Shown one piece after another: positions 44,507-55,525 of a stretch of DNA of 60,376 nt. The DNA is taken from assembly GCA_028287185.1 (NCBI GenBank), contig JAQBQD010000139.1:1-60376 (forward strand), written 5' to 3'. A program made the position numbers and the translations under genes. The notes beneath the pieces are model-generated. The model ran no database searches. It saw only the letters and a program-made list of their open reading frames with translations, and was not told the origin of the DNA. This stretch comes from Gemmatimonadota bacterium (GTDB lineage: Bacteria; Gemmatimonadota; Gemmatimonadetes; Longimicrobiales; Longimicrobiaceae). Position 1 is the stretch's first letter. Every line of letters begins with the position of its first letter.

Positions 44507-45487
44507 TCACTCACCCGCTGGCAGCCTCGGTAGCCCCGCCAGCGCGCGCAGGTGCTGCACCGACGCGCGGCCCAGTCCTTCGCGCACATAGCCTCCTTCG
44601 AGGATCGAGACGAGTCGGCCCGCCGCGTGCTCGTCCGCCCACGCGCGGAGGAGCGCGGTGATCGCGTACACCTCGTCGGGCTGCACGGCGAGTTGGCCCA
44701 GCGGGTCGCCGGCGAGCACGTGAAGGCCGAGCCCGAGCAGCACGATATCCGGCGATTCGGCGGCAGGGATGGTCGCGAGCGCGTTGCGGAGCGCCGCTTC
44801 CACCTCGGCGCCGCCGCTGCCTGGGGCGAGCGCGATCCACCGCTCCGGCACAACCCCGGCGGGCGGAGGCTCCGTGGGCTCCGGCGTGGGAAACGAGCCG
44901 GGATGCTGATGGATGGAGAGGAAGGTGACGCCCTCTTCCGCGCCGACGATCTCCGCCGTCGCGGGCGGGCGGATGCCGAGGTCGACCACCAGCACGCGCT
45001 CCAGCCCCTCGCGCTGGCGAAGATGCCGTGTGGTGATGGCGACGTTGTTGAAGAAGCCCAGCTCCCCCGCCGCGTCCGGCCGCGCGCCGCGTCCGTGCGG
45101 GCGCACGAGGCAGAACGCGTTGCGCGCGTCGCCGCGGAGAACGGCGTCGGCCGCGGTGATGCCGGCGCCCGCCGCCGCCAGCGCCGCCTCCCACGTCGCG
45201 CCCGAGACGGGGACGCCGTCCACCTCCAGGATCGCGCCCTCCGCCAGCGCGCGCTCCGCGGTTTCACGCACACGCTGGACGTGCTCAGCCGTGTGGACCA
45301 GGCGAAGATCGTCCTCCGTCGCGGGCACCGCCTCCACCTCCAGCAACGGATCGAACAGCGTCAGCATGTCCTTGTAGACGGCCCGCACGATAGCCGGCAG
45401 GCGTCCCTGGTGATCCACGTGGCCCCACCCGGTGTCGTGGCGCGGGCAGTCGTGGTGGCTGACGAACGCGGTGGTCTTCTCGGACAC
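44507..45487 (-). CDS. HDAC-fold protein with zinc-binding residues lost
   Basis: The 326-aa protein follows the histone deacetylase/AcuC family throughout: FVSHHDCPRHDTGWGHVDHQGRL, LVHTAEHVQRV, FFNNVAITTRHL, the GDPLGQL end of the Asp loop and LEGGYVREGL. The catalytic pair RPPGHHA is RPHGRGA. The zinc motif DxDVHHGNGT is DLGIRPPATA (Asp to Gly, His to Arg), and the third ligand Asp of AGFDAH aligns with His in GLGLHVL. Only the Tyr loop remains. Deacetylase chemistry is therefore unlikely; a binding role is possible. GTG at 45487 gives the normal family start; an ATG at 45574 would add a Pro-rich tail. Confidence 0.75.
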   Translation of the reverse strand: MSEKTTAFVSHHDCPRHDTGWGHVDHQGRLPAIVRAVYKDMLTLFDPLLEVEAVPATEDDLRLVHTAEHVQRVRETAERALAEGAILEVDGVPVSGATWEAALAAAGAGITAADAVLRGDARNAFCLVRPHGRGARPDAAGELGFFNNVAITTRHLRQREGLERVLVVDLGIRPPATAEIVGAEEGVTFLSIHQHPGSFPTPEPTEPPPAGVVPERWIALAPGSGGAEVEAALRNALATIPAAESPDIVLLGLGLHVLAGDPLGQLAVQPDEVYAITALLRAWADEHAAGRLVSILEGGYVREGLGRASVQHLRALAGLPRLPAGE

Positions 45488-45881
45488 GGGCGGGCGGTGC
45501 GGGGGGGGATGGATCGCCGGCGGAAGCGCGACGGACGCTCCGCGGAAGGTACCTGAACGCCGCGTCCCGCGCATCCGCCGGCGGGACGCGTCGATCGATG
45601 GGCGAGCCGATCCACGGATCCGGCGGCGAGCGACCGGTTCACGCGGAGCCCGGTCGGTGGCGGCGGAAAGCGGAGCCCGTCTCCGGCGCTGCAGATGTCG
45701 GCTGATCGATCGAAGCGGCGCGGGCGCTCATCCGCCACGACTTCGACGGACAATCGAAGATCGAAGATCCAAGGGGACTTGACGCGGCGTGCATCCCAAC
45801 GCGTACCTTGCGCCGACAGGCCGCATTCCGCACCCTTCGCCTGTCGCCGCGCATCACCCGATTCACTGCCGCAGACGGACC
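45488..45881 (+). promoter_or_regulatory. Gene-less stretch with promoter of the YdeI-like gene
   Basis: No gene is seen in 394 nt. TTGACG at 45779-45784 and TACCTT at 45804-45809, 19 nt apart, may be the promoter of the gene starting at 45882. A short AATCGAAGATCGAAGATCC direct repeat lies just upstream (about 45752-45770). Confidence 0.35.
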
Positions 45882-46499
45882 ATGGGAACCACAGATCCTC
45901 GCATCGACGCCTACATCGAGAAGTCCGCTGAGTTCGCGCGGCCCATCCTGGCTCACATCCGCCAGGTGGTGCACGATGCGTGTCCACAGGTGGAGGAGAC
46001 GATGAAGTGGAGCTTCCCGCACTTCATGTACAAGGGGATGCTGTGCGGCATGGCCGCGTTCAAGCAGCACTGCGCGCTTGGGTTCTGGAAGGGATCGCTG
46101 ATCGTCGCGGGCGCCGCTGCGGGCGACGGGGAGCCCACCGAGGACGCGATGGGCCAGTTCGGCCGTATCGCCACCCTGGCCGACCTGCCGTCCGACGACG
46201 TGATCGCCGGCTACGTGCGCGAGGCCATGCGCCTGAACGACGAGGGCGTGAAGTCGCCCGAGCGCGCGAAGAAGGCGCCCCGCCCGGAGCTCGCCACCCC
46301 CGACGACTTGGCCGCCGCGCTGGCATCCGACGACGCCGCGCGCGGGCACTTCGAGAGCTTCAGTCCCAGCGCCCGCCGCGAGTACGTGGAGTGGATCACC
46401 GAGGCCAAGACCGGCGCCACCCGGGCCAAGCGCCTGGCACAGACGCTGGAGTGGGTGGCGGAGGGCAAGAAGCGGAACTGGAAATACGAGAACTGCTGA
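45882..46499 (+). CDS. YdeI/OmpD-associated family protein (DUF1801)
   Basis: The 205-aa soluble protein has an N-terminal DUF1801 domain: IDAYIEKSAEFARPILAHIR, PQVEETMKWSFPHFMYKGMLCGMAAFKQHCALGFWKG. A C-terminal YdeI/OmdA part follows: PDDLAAALASDDAARGHFESFSPSARREYVEWI and AKTGATRAKRLAQTLEWVAEGKKRNWKYE. Both halves are full length. The family is widespread and its function is not established; domain relatives are iron-chaperone-like in fold. The gene is monocistronic and convergent with carB, sharing its terminator. Confidence 0.88.
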   Translation: MGTTDPRIDAYIEKSAEFARPILAHIRQVVHDACPQVEETMKWSFPHFMYKGMLCGMAAFKQHCALGFWKGSLIVAGAAAGDGEPTEDAMGQFGRIATLADLPSDDVIAGYVREAMRLNDEGVKSPERAKKAPRPELATPDDLAAALASDDAARGHFESFSPSARREYVEWITEAKTGATRAKRLAQTLEWVAEGKKRNWKYENC

Positions 46500-46587
46500 C
46501 GATCCCACGCTGGAATCCAGGCGTACGGCCGTTCCTTCGGGAGGGGGCGATCACATGGGACGGACCACGCTCGCCCACATCAACAGA

Positions 46588-46617
46588 AAGGCGGCGCCCC
46601 ACGCGGGACGCCGCCTT
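46588..46617 (-). terminator. Intrinsic terminator of carB
   Basis: A perfect 9-bp stem (46588-46596 with 46609-46617) with a 12-nt loop is followed on the minus strand by TTTCTGTTG. It lies 32 nt past the carB stop and is also positioned to end the convergent YdeI-like transcript. Confidence 0.75.
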
Positions 46618-46648
46618 CCTCGTTCCTCCGATCGACCGCGCCAAGCAC

Positions 46649-49891
<3,243 letters not shown>

Positions 49892-50008
49892 CTGCCGTCT
49901 TCCCTGCGTATGTGCGAGCGCGCGTGCGCGAGCGCCGGCCCGCGCCCCGTCGTGGGGGCTGGGCCGGCGCGGGCGCGACGCGAGAGTCTTCGTCGGGGCA
50001 GGAATCTA
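49892..50008 (-). promoter_or_regulatory. carB leader with a conserved hairpin
   Basis: A perfect 10-bp inverted repeat (49932-49941 with 49961-49970, GCGCCGGCCC arm) with a 19-nt spacer lies 40-80 nt before the carB ATG. It is preserved in the decayed copy at 51253-51290, while neighbouring bases have changed. It may be an mRNA structure or a bidirectional terminator. Confidence 0.45.
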
Positions 50009-50269
50009 CGCTTACAAGGCCGGTGACGAAAGAACACGCAGGTCTCTGCGTTGCCACTGCGCCTTCGCAGCGCGATAGTACCGTGATTGAAGGGCACGTT
50101 CTGAGGTTGCACTGCCTCCGCACGGACCACTTCGTGCATCGGTGAAGCGGGAATGACTCGAACGCTGGGAGTAGCCGCGCGGGGAGGTTTCTTCACAGAG
50201 CGGGATCTACGCCGCTGACGCCAAACCTCCCTGTTCACTTGTAGACATTCACTAAACTTTACCCCGATC
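50009..50269. other. Upstream region of the TIR gene
   Basis: These 261 nt are unique to the inserted segment and increasingly AT-rich toward the TIR start. TAAACT near 50250 could be a -10, but no -35 at 17 nt is seen. No Shine-Dalgarno site precedes the ATG. Confidence 0.4.
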
Positions 50270-51058
50270 ATGGTGAAGAAAACATCGAGAAGGAAGCCGC
50301 TTCAGTATGGCCCAGTGTTGGTATGTGAAGGAGCAATGAAGGGTCGCATTGGTTACTATGATGATGATGCGTACAATGAGGAACGCGAGCGCGACGATGC
50401 TATCGTCTACTTTGGGCGGATGATTTACGCGCGAACCTACACAGTGATCCCTTTTGAGCATCTCGCGCAGATCACGACCCAAGCACTGATCCGCCGGCAT
50501 GAAGCCCTGACGCAAGCAGTTACCCCATACGCCCAAGCTCCGTTAAAGGGTAACAAACGCGCGGACGCGCTGGAAGAGCTACAGCTTATCGAAGGGTTGC
50601 TGGCGGAGCGGATGTTAACTGCACGTGGTAAGAAGGCAAGAAAGAAGACGCGTGTATTCATCTCACATTCGTCTTTGGACAAAGAGTTCGCAATTTGGAT
50701 TTCCGTAGACCTTAAGAATTCTGGTTACGACGTGTGGCTCGATTCGTGGAATATCAAGGTGGGGGAGTCAATTCCAAGCGCCGTAGGAGTCGGCCTCGAT
50801 GTGTGCGATTTTGTCGCAGTTGTCTTATCGTCTCACGCGGTAAATTCTCGCTGGGTCGAAAATGAGTGGCACGCAAAGCACTGGGACGAGGTCCAACAGG
50901 GACGCGTTCGAGTGTTACCTCTGCTTATCGAGGATTGCACCGTGCCTACCCTGCTGAAAACCAAAAAATATGCGGATTTCCGACATGACCATCAGCATGG
51001 TCTAGATGAACTACTCGATTCACTGGCTCATCACGCCGCGAAAAAATCGCGTCCTTGA
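50270..51058 (+). CDS. TIR-domain protein, putative defence effector
   Basis: The 262-aa protein has an N-terminal domain (about residues 12-110: GRIGYYDDDAYNEERERDDAIVYFGR is its core, then FEHLAQITTQALIRRHEALT) and a C-terminal TIR domain from about residue 125. The TIR shows RVFISHSSLDKEF, GYDVWLDSWNIKVGESI, FVAVVLSSHAVNSRWVENEWHAKHW with the likely NADase Glu in WVENE, and RVLPLLIEDC. Base composition is close to 50% GC, far below the neighbours, which indicates transfer. It lies exactly between two copies of the carB 5' end. TIR proteins often degrade NAD in anti-phage systems; no partner sensor gene is next to it. Confidence 0.87.
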   Translation: MVKKTSRRKPLQYGPVLVCEGAMKGRIGYYDDDAYNEERERDDAIVYFGRMIYARTYTVIPFEHLAQITTQALIRRHEALTQAVTPYAQAPLKGNKRADALEELQLIEGLLAERMLTARGKKARKKTRVFISHSSLDKEFAIWISVDLKNSGYDVWLDSWNIKVGESIPSAVGVGLDVCDFVAVVLSSHAVNSRWVENEWHAKHWDEVQQGRVRVLPLLIEDCTVPTLLKTKKYADFRHDHQHGLDELLDSLAHHAAKKSRP

Positions 51059-51060
51059 CT

Positions 51061-51218
51061 GTGGCCGGATTGCGGTTGACCAGGATCAGCAGTATCCGTC
51101 TTCCCGCCAGCGCCCGCACCGCCTGCGTGCCGCTGTAGTCGAACTCGGCCGCCTACCCGATCACGATGGGCCCGCTGCCGAGGATTAGGATGCTCTTCAG
51201 GTCGGTGCGCGTGGGCAT
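51061..51218 (-). pseudogene. Decayed 5' fragment of carB
   Basis: Read on the minus strand the fragment begins with ATG at 51218 and encodes [21 protein letters not shown], then a TAG at 51155-51153 where carB has Gln. It continues as [17 protein letters not shown] and loses similarity after VNRNPAT. It is therefore a non-functional remnant of the first 50 codons. It begins 2 nt after the TIR stop codon, which marks one junction of the inserted segment. Confidence 0.88.
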
Positions 51219-51327
51219 CTTCCGTCTCTTGCCAGCGAATGTGCGAGAGCGAGCGCCGGCCCGCGCCCGTCGTGGGGGCTGGGCCGGCGCGGGCGCGACG
51301 CACGGTGGCGGTCGAGGCGGGAATCTA
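51061..51327. repeat. Long direct repeat, copy B (decayed carB 5' end and leader)
   Basis: This is the second copy of 49734-50008. It keeps the leader hairpin (51253-51262 with 51281-51290), while the coding part has a stop codon and several substitutions and small indels. Together the copies bracket a 1.05-kb segment with the TIR gene. Confidence 0.9.
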
Positions 51328-51439
51328 GGGGGTGGCGAGCTGCGGGGAAAGTGCGATCAGCGGCCTTTTCACCGCAAATCCCGGCAGTTACGTTCCAAAC
51401 GCAGAGTCGTCCGCAACCGCAGTCCGGAGAAGCCCAGCT

Positions 51440-51664
51440 ATGGCCAGCAAGCCAGTGGTCCACAGCCATCCAGAGATCGTAAGCGGCGAGCCCGTGTTCA
51501 TCGGCACGCGCGTGCCCGCCCGGAACCTGCTGGACTGGATCGAAGGGGGGCACACGCTGGACGAGTTCCTGGACAACTTCCCGTCGGTGACCCGGGACCA
51601 GGCGATCGCATTCCTCGAGCAGGCCACGGAGGCGTTCCTCTCGCACGTTCCCGACGCGGCATGA
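51440..51664 (+). CDS. DUF433 antitoxin
   Basis: The 74-aa protein has VVHSHPEIVSGEPVFIGTRVPARNLLDWIEGGHTLDEFLDNFP followed by a helix with VTRDQAIAFLEQA. This is a DUF433 winged-helix domain, which commonly serves as antitoxin next to DUF5615 PIN-like toxins. GGAGA lies about 12 nt before the ATG. Its stop codon overlaps an ATG (ATGA) that would normally start the toxin. It is the first gene after the decayed carB fragment, in DNA of intermediate GC. Confidence 0.88.
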   Translation: MASKPVVHSHPEIVSGEPVFIGTRVPARNLLDWIEGGHTLDEFLDNFPSVTRDQAIAFLEQATEAFLSHVPDAA

Positions 51665-51706
51665 ACGACAAAGCCTCAACCCTGCCGGTTCGTCCTGCTC
51701 GATGAG

Positions 51707-52015
51707 ATGCTGCCGCGGCTGCTTGCCCGCGAACTCCCGGGTCATCGGGTGGCCACCGTTGCTGCCCAGGGCTGGACTGGAATCGTAAACGGCGAGCTGC
51801 TGCGGAGAGCGGAAGCGGCGGGTGTTGAGGTATTCCTGACCGCTGACCGCAAGATGGAGTACCAGCAGCGCTTGTCCGGACGCACCTTCGGCGTGGTAGT
51901 GATCGCCGCCGGCGGCACGAAGCTGGAGGATCTGCACCTGCTCGGAGATGCGTTGCGCGAGGCGGTCGCGAGCGTCACGCCCGGCGAGGTGCTTCACGTC
52001 AGCCGGGGCGGATGA
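51707..52015 (+). CDS. DUF5615 PIN-like toxin with damaged start
   Basis: From the ATG used here the product is 102 aa (LPRLLARELPGHRVATVAAQGW, GIVNGELLRRAEAAGVEVFLTADRKMEYQQ, VVVIAAGGTKLEDL), a DUF5615 PIN-like fold. The conserved first strand and Asp (FVLLDEMLP) lies upstream of this ATG in the same frame. The ATG that overlaps the antitoxin stop (51661) is one base out of frame and gives only 14 codons. Removing one A at 51664-51665 would restore an ATG-initiated 117-residue toxin. Without it, CTG at 51695 or this ATG must serve, so the toxin may be inactive. Confidence 0.7.
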   Translation: MLPRLLARELPGHRVATVAAQGWTGIVNGELLRRAEAAGVEVFLTADRKMEYQQRLSGRTFGVVVIAAGGTKLEDLHLLGDALREAVASVTPGEVLHVSRGG

Positions 52016-52432
52016 CGGGGAGGAACAAATTGTAACCTATCTGTCGCCTAGACCGTTTCTGTCAGCATGTTGGTGGCGCGGAGACACACGGGGCGGTAGG
52101 ATCCGAGATGTAGCGTACGGACCCGCGCACAAAAGTGCGTCCGCGCGCGCATCGAAAAGCGCGGCAGTTCGCTTTCGACCCGGAACTGCCGTCAACGTCT
52201 CTCGGTTCGGCCTTTAGATCCGAATCTGCCGCCATAGCACAGCCCTCGAGTCGGCTTGCGCCGTGGCATAGGCGTCCCCTTACTCGAAGCCGTCTTCGTA
52301 ACGACCGTGAACAAGCACAGCCTCCTTCCCGGGCGAAAGATTGAGATCCGCCTCGCTGAGCATTTGACGAAGGCTGCGGCGGGGCAAAGAGCACCGGTAT
52401 ACGATTAGATCCGCACACTTCAGACTGAAACG
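52016..52432. other. Gene-poor stretch after the toxin-antitoxin pair
   Basis: No intact gene is supported. On the minus strand near 52375-52275 a short coding-like run reads SLRQMLSEADLNLSPGKEAV and ends at a TAA, which suggests the tail of a lost gene. Palindromic strings (GGCAGTTCGCTTTCGACCC/GGAACTGCC) lie at 52163-52195. Confidence 0.35.
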
Positions 52433-52627
52433 TTGTCTCCCGAAATCATCGTGCTAGAGCGCATCTCCGCCGTGGCGGACTGGAAGCTCGCGGAGAGGTA
52501 CTGGATTGCGCTGTGTCGCAAATGGACGGCCGCCGACCTGCCGCATCTGCATCCGCCGCAAACCGCAAAGAGTGTTGCCGTGGTGATCGCTGGTATTCAA
52601 CTCTTGAACGTTCGCAGCGGTGGATGA
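52433..52627 (+). pseudogene. Possible remnant of a GIY-YIG-type protein
   Basis: A 64-aa frame reads IIVLERISAVADWKLAERYWI early and ends GIQLLNVRSGG. In phage-type GIY-YIG nucleases a segment like E...W..AERYWI...R..G..LLN...GG follows the catalytic region. Here that catalytic region is missing and a proline-rich insertion separates the two halves. It is therefore a fragment at best. A chance match cannot be excluded. Confidence 0.3.
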
Positions 52628-53034
52628 CGGGCGGCTCGCGCACGCAGCCTCCTCCCGCCGCGGCCGAGCGCCGTGGGGACACGGGCTTGCGTAACCCTCC
52701 CCCGAGCGCACCACGCGCCTCCTGCAGTGCGGCCACTTTCCGCGCAGCACACCTGAACCCACGCAAGGAGTGCACGCGTGAGCACGACCAACCAAGTCCG
52801 GCGCGCCCTAGCCCGCCCCGCACCCCATCGGGAGCGCCGAAGCGCTGGAGAGACGGACGCGAGTCCGCGTCCGACCGCGCGCCGCGTCGAAAACGTGGCT
52901 CCCGGGCGCGCGGGAGCGGTCCACGCGCGTGAGGCTTGACCGGACGCGCGTGGTTGACCGGTCCCGCGCACGGGCGCATGTTATCGCATTCGTCTCCCGA
53001 CGCTCCGCTCTCGCCTCTCGCCCGACCCCTCCCG
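52628..53034. other. Gene-less stretch before the patatin-like gene
   Basis: No gene is supported in 407 nt. It is the right edge of the gene-poor island that starts at 52016. GC rises back to the level of the core genes. An ATG at 52978 in frame with the patatin-like gene is a possible longer start. Confidence 0.35.
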
Positions 53035-54678
53035 ATGAGCGATCCGCTCCCGCCGCCGCCGCTGGCCGACGACGAACTCGCCTCCGATACCGCCCAGGTC
53101 GAGTCCGCCACCGTCGACGCTGCCTCCTCCCCCGCCCCGCTCCCCGTCCCCACCCCCGAACGCCCGCTCGGCGACATCGCCCTGTCGCTTTCGGGCGGCG
53201 GGTACCGCGCGGCGGGCTTCCACCTGGGCGTGCTGGGGTTCCTCGACAGGGTGGGGCTGCTGAAGAGCGTCTCGGCGCTGTCCACCGTCTCGGGCGGAAG
53301 CATAGTGGGGGCGGCGTGGGTGACGTCGGTGCTGGACGGGGTGGCGTTCGCGGCCTTCCGCGACCGCTTCCGTGCCTTCCTGCGGCGGACGAACGTCATC
53401 GGCGAGGCGTTGCGGCACCTGGTGGGGCGGCGCAGGGTGGGGCACCCGCGCTGGCCCAGCCTCATCGGCTCGGCGGCGCACGTGTACTCCGCGCCGGGCT
53501 TCCTGGGCGAGCGGAAGTTCGCGGAGCTGTACGACCCGCGGCTGCCGCTGCGCGAGGTGATCTTCAACAGCACCGAGTTCCACACGGGCGTCGACTTCCG
53601 CTTCCGCCGCAGCGACAACCCGCTGGCGAAGATCGGCAACGGCAACGTGTGGATGCCGCGCGAGGTGGCGAACCACGTGCGCCTTGCCGATGTCGTGGCG
53701 GCCTCGTCGTGCTTTCCCGGCGCGTTCGAGCCCTTCCAGTTCCCGGACGAGTTCGCCTGGCCGGCCGACTATCCGCTCGCCGAGGCGAAGAAGGCGCTGG
53801 GCGCGGCGTTCGAGGGCGGGCTGCCGCTGATGGACGGCGGCATCTACGACAACCAGGGGGTGGAGAGCCTGGTGCTGGCGTACGACCACGGGCAGGCAGC
53901 CACCCTGCTGATCTCGGACACCAGCCCGCGCCAGAGCGACTTCTTCACGTTCCCGGCGGCGCGCGGACCCGGCTGGGTTACGATCCGTCTGGTGAACTGG
54001 CTGGGATGGGCGCTCTTTGCGCTGGCGCTGCTGTCGTTCGGCGTCCTGCTCGTCACCGCGATGCGTCGCTGGACCGGCACCGCGGCGGACTGGCTTCTGT
54101 ACGTGGTGCCCGGCGCCCTCGCGCTGTCCACGGCCGTCGGCCTCGGCTGGCTGCACCACCGGCTGAAGGTGGGGGCCGCGCAGCTTCGGGCGGACGTGCG
54201 GGTGGAGGGGATCTGGGCAGACCTGCGCCGGCTGACGGTGGGCGAGGCGGCAGGCATGGCCGAGCTGCGCGCGTCGTCGCTCATCGCGCTCACCTCGTCG
54301 GTGTTCATGAAGCGCATCCGCTCACTCGTCTACAAGAGCGTCTTCCAGGACCCGCGCTTCGAGCAGCGGCGCATGGCGTGCCTGGTCTACGGCCTGGAGG
54401 AGAGCCGGCCCAAGCTCTTCGGACAGCACCCGTGGCTACGGCCGAACCCCGCGCTGGTGGCGAAGGCGAAGCAGGCCGAGCAGATGGCAACGGCGCTCTG
54501 GTTCGACGACCCCGCCCAGCTCGACACGCTGGAAGAGGTGGGCGCCGCCACCATCTGCCTCGTCCTCATCAAGCTCATCCTCGAGGACCGCGCCGCGGAA
54601 TCCGCCATCCCCGGCTCCCCCGTGGCGGACCTGCTCCAGCGCCTGCGTTCGGAGTGGGATCGGATCAACGCCACGTAG
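53035..54678 (+). CDS. Patatin-like phospholipase with membrane segments
   Basis: The 547-aa protein has a 45-residue Pro/Ala/Asp-rich start and then a patatin domain: IALSLSGGGYRAAGFHLGVLGFL (oxyanion hole), ALSTVSGGSIVGAAWV with the nucleophile Ser, DVVAASSCFPGAFEPF and LMDGGIYDNQGVESL with the catalytic Asp (DGG). After about residue 310, two hydrophobic helices (WALFALALLSFGVLLV and WLLYVVPGALALSTAVGL) interrupt the sequence before a helical C-terminal part. An intact Ser-Asp dyad suggests a membrane-bound lipid acyl hydrolase. A hairpin terminator follows. It could be a housekeeping lipase or an effector. Confidence 0.87.
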   Translation: MSDPLPPPPLADDELASDTAQVESATVDAASSPAPLPVPTPERPLGDIALSLSGGGYRAAGFHLGVLGFLDRVGLLKSVSALSTVSGGSIVGAAWVTSVLDGVAFAAFRDRFRAFLRRTNVIGEALRHLVGRRRVGHPRWPSLIGSAAHVYSAPGFLGERKFAELYDPRLPLREVIFNSTEFHTGVDFRFRRSDNPLAKIGNGNVWMPREVANHVRLADVVAASSCFPGAFEPFQFPDEFAWPADYPLAEAKKALGAAFEGGLPLMDGGIYDNQGVESLVLAYDHGQAATLLISDTSPRQSDFFTFPAARGPGWVTIRLVNWLGWALFALALLSFGVLLVTAMRRWTGTAADWLLYVVPGALALSTAVGLGWLHHRLKVGAAQLRADVRVEGIWADLRRLTVGEAAGMAELRASSLIALTSSVFMKRIRSLVYKSVFQDPRFEQRRMACLVYGLEESRPKLFGQHPWLRPNPALVAKAKQAEQMATALWFDDPAQLDTLEEVGAATICLVLIKLILEDRAAESAIPGSPVADLLQRLRSEWDRINAT

Positions 54679-54762
54679 CCCTTTCTACCGGTCACGGGCG
54701 AGTCGAACCGCACGTTCGATGGAGGGCGCCGGCCATGATCGTGTCCGGGAATCCGTCCGACC

Positions 54763-54795
54763 CGGCGGCCTCCGCATCCCGAACGGAGGCCGCCG
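54763..54795 (+). terminator. Terminator after the patatin-like gene
   Basis: A perfect 12-bp stem (54763-54774 with 54784-54795) closes a 9-nt loop, 85 nt after the stop codon. Confidence 0.65.
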
Positions 54796-54970
54796 TGGTT
54801 GTGTCGACAAAAAGGCCTGTCGCACGCATCGACGCGGCGCGCGCCCGCTGACGGACTGTCGTCCGCGCGTTGTCGAGTGGGAGATTCCGGGCACGGATGA
54901 GGCGGCTTATCTTCCCTGCCGAATCCACGATCCGACGCAACTCCGTTCCGCGCCCACCCACCCGCAGCCG

Positions 54971-55525
54971 ATGCCGGTGATCCGACGCGGCCGGTCCCAT
55001 GCATGCATCCTGGCGGCGCTCGCGGCCGGCGCCTGCGCCGAGACGCCGGCGGCTGAGGGGCGCGTGGTGTTCCGCGACGACTTCGACCGCGAGAACGGGA
55101 TGGTGTCGCGCGCGGACTTCCACGGCCTGCGGCAGTGGGAGGTGGCGGGCGGATCGGTGGACCTGCAGGGCACCTATCCGTTCGCGTACCTGCCGCCGGG
55201 CCACGGGATGTACGTGGACCTGGACGGCTCGCGCGGCCACGCCGGCACCCTGCGCACGCGCGCCGAGCTGCGGCTTGCGCCCGGCGAGTACGTGCTGCGC
55301 TTCTCGCTGGCGGGCACGCAGTGGGTCAGCGCTCCCAACACCGTCCGCGTGTCCGTGGGCAACGTTCTCCACCGCGCCGTCACCCTCCCCGCCTTCGCGC
55401 CCGTGCACCGATACCAGGCCGTCTTCACGGTGCGCGCACCCACCCGCGCCCACATCCAGTTCGCGCAGGCGGGCGGCGACGACATGGGGCTGCTGCTGGA
55501 CGACGTGGAGCTGATCCGCCGATGA
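54971..55525 (+). CDS. DUF642-like exported protein, first of tandem pair
   Basis: The 184-aa product has a short signal (RRGRSHACILAALAAGACAE) that could be a lipoprotein signal with Cys at about residue 21, although the lipobox is weak. The mature part is one beta-sandwich: VVFRDDFDRENGMVSRADFHGLRQWEVAGGSVDL, YLPPGHGMYVDLDGS, LRLAPGEYVLRFSLAG and GLLLDDVELIRR. This order matches DUF642/galactose-binding-like domains found on cell-surface proteins. A carbohydrate-binding or adhesive role is likely but inferred. The next gene overlaps its stop (ATGA) and is a paralogue. Confidence 0.78.
   Translation: MPVIRRGRSHACILAALAAGACAETPAAEGRVVFRDDFDRENGMVSRADFHGLRQWEVAGGSVDLQGTYPFAYLPPGHGMYVDLDGSRGHAGTLRTRAELRLAPGEYVLRFSLAGTQWVSAPNTVRVSVGNVLHRAVTLPAFAPVHRYQAVFTVRAPTRAHIQFAQAGGDDMGLLLDDVELIRR

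Noticed and set aside
52062-52418. 118-codon minus-strand frame in the gene-poor island
   Set aside because: It is Cys/Arg/Ser-rich with no recognisable pattern; a different frame there looks more protein-like but is only a fragment.
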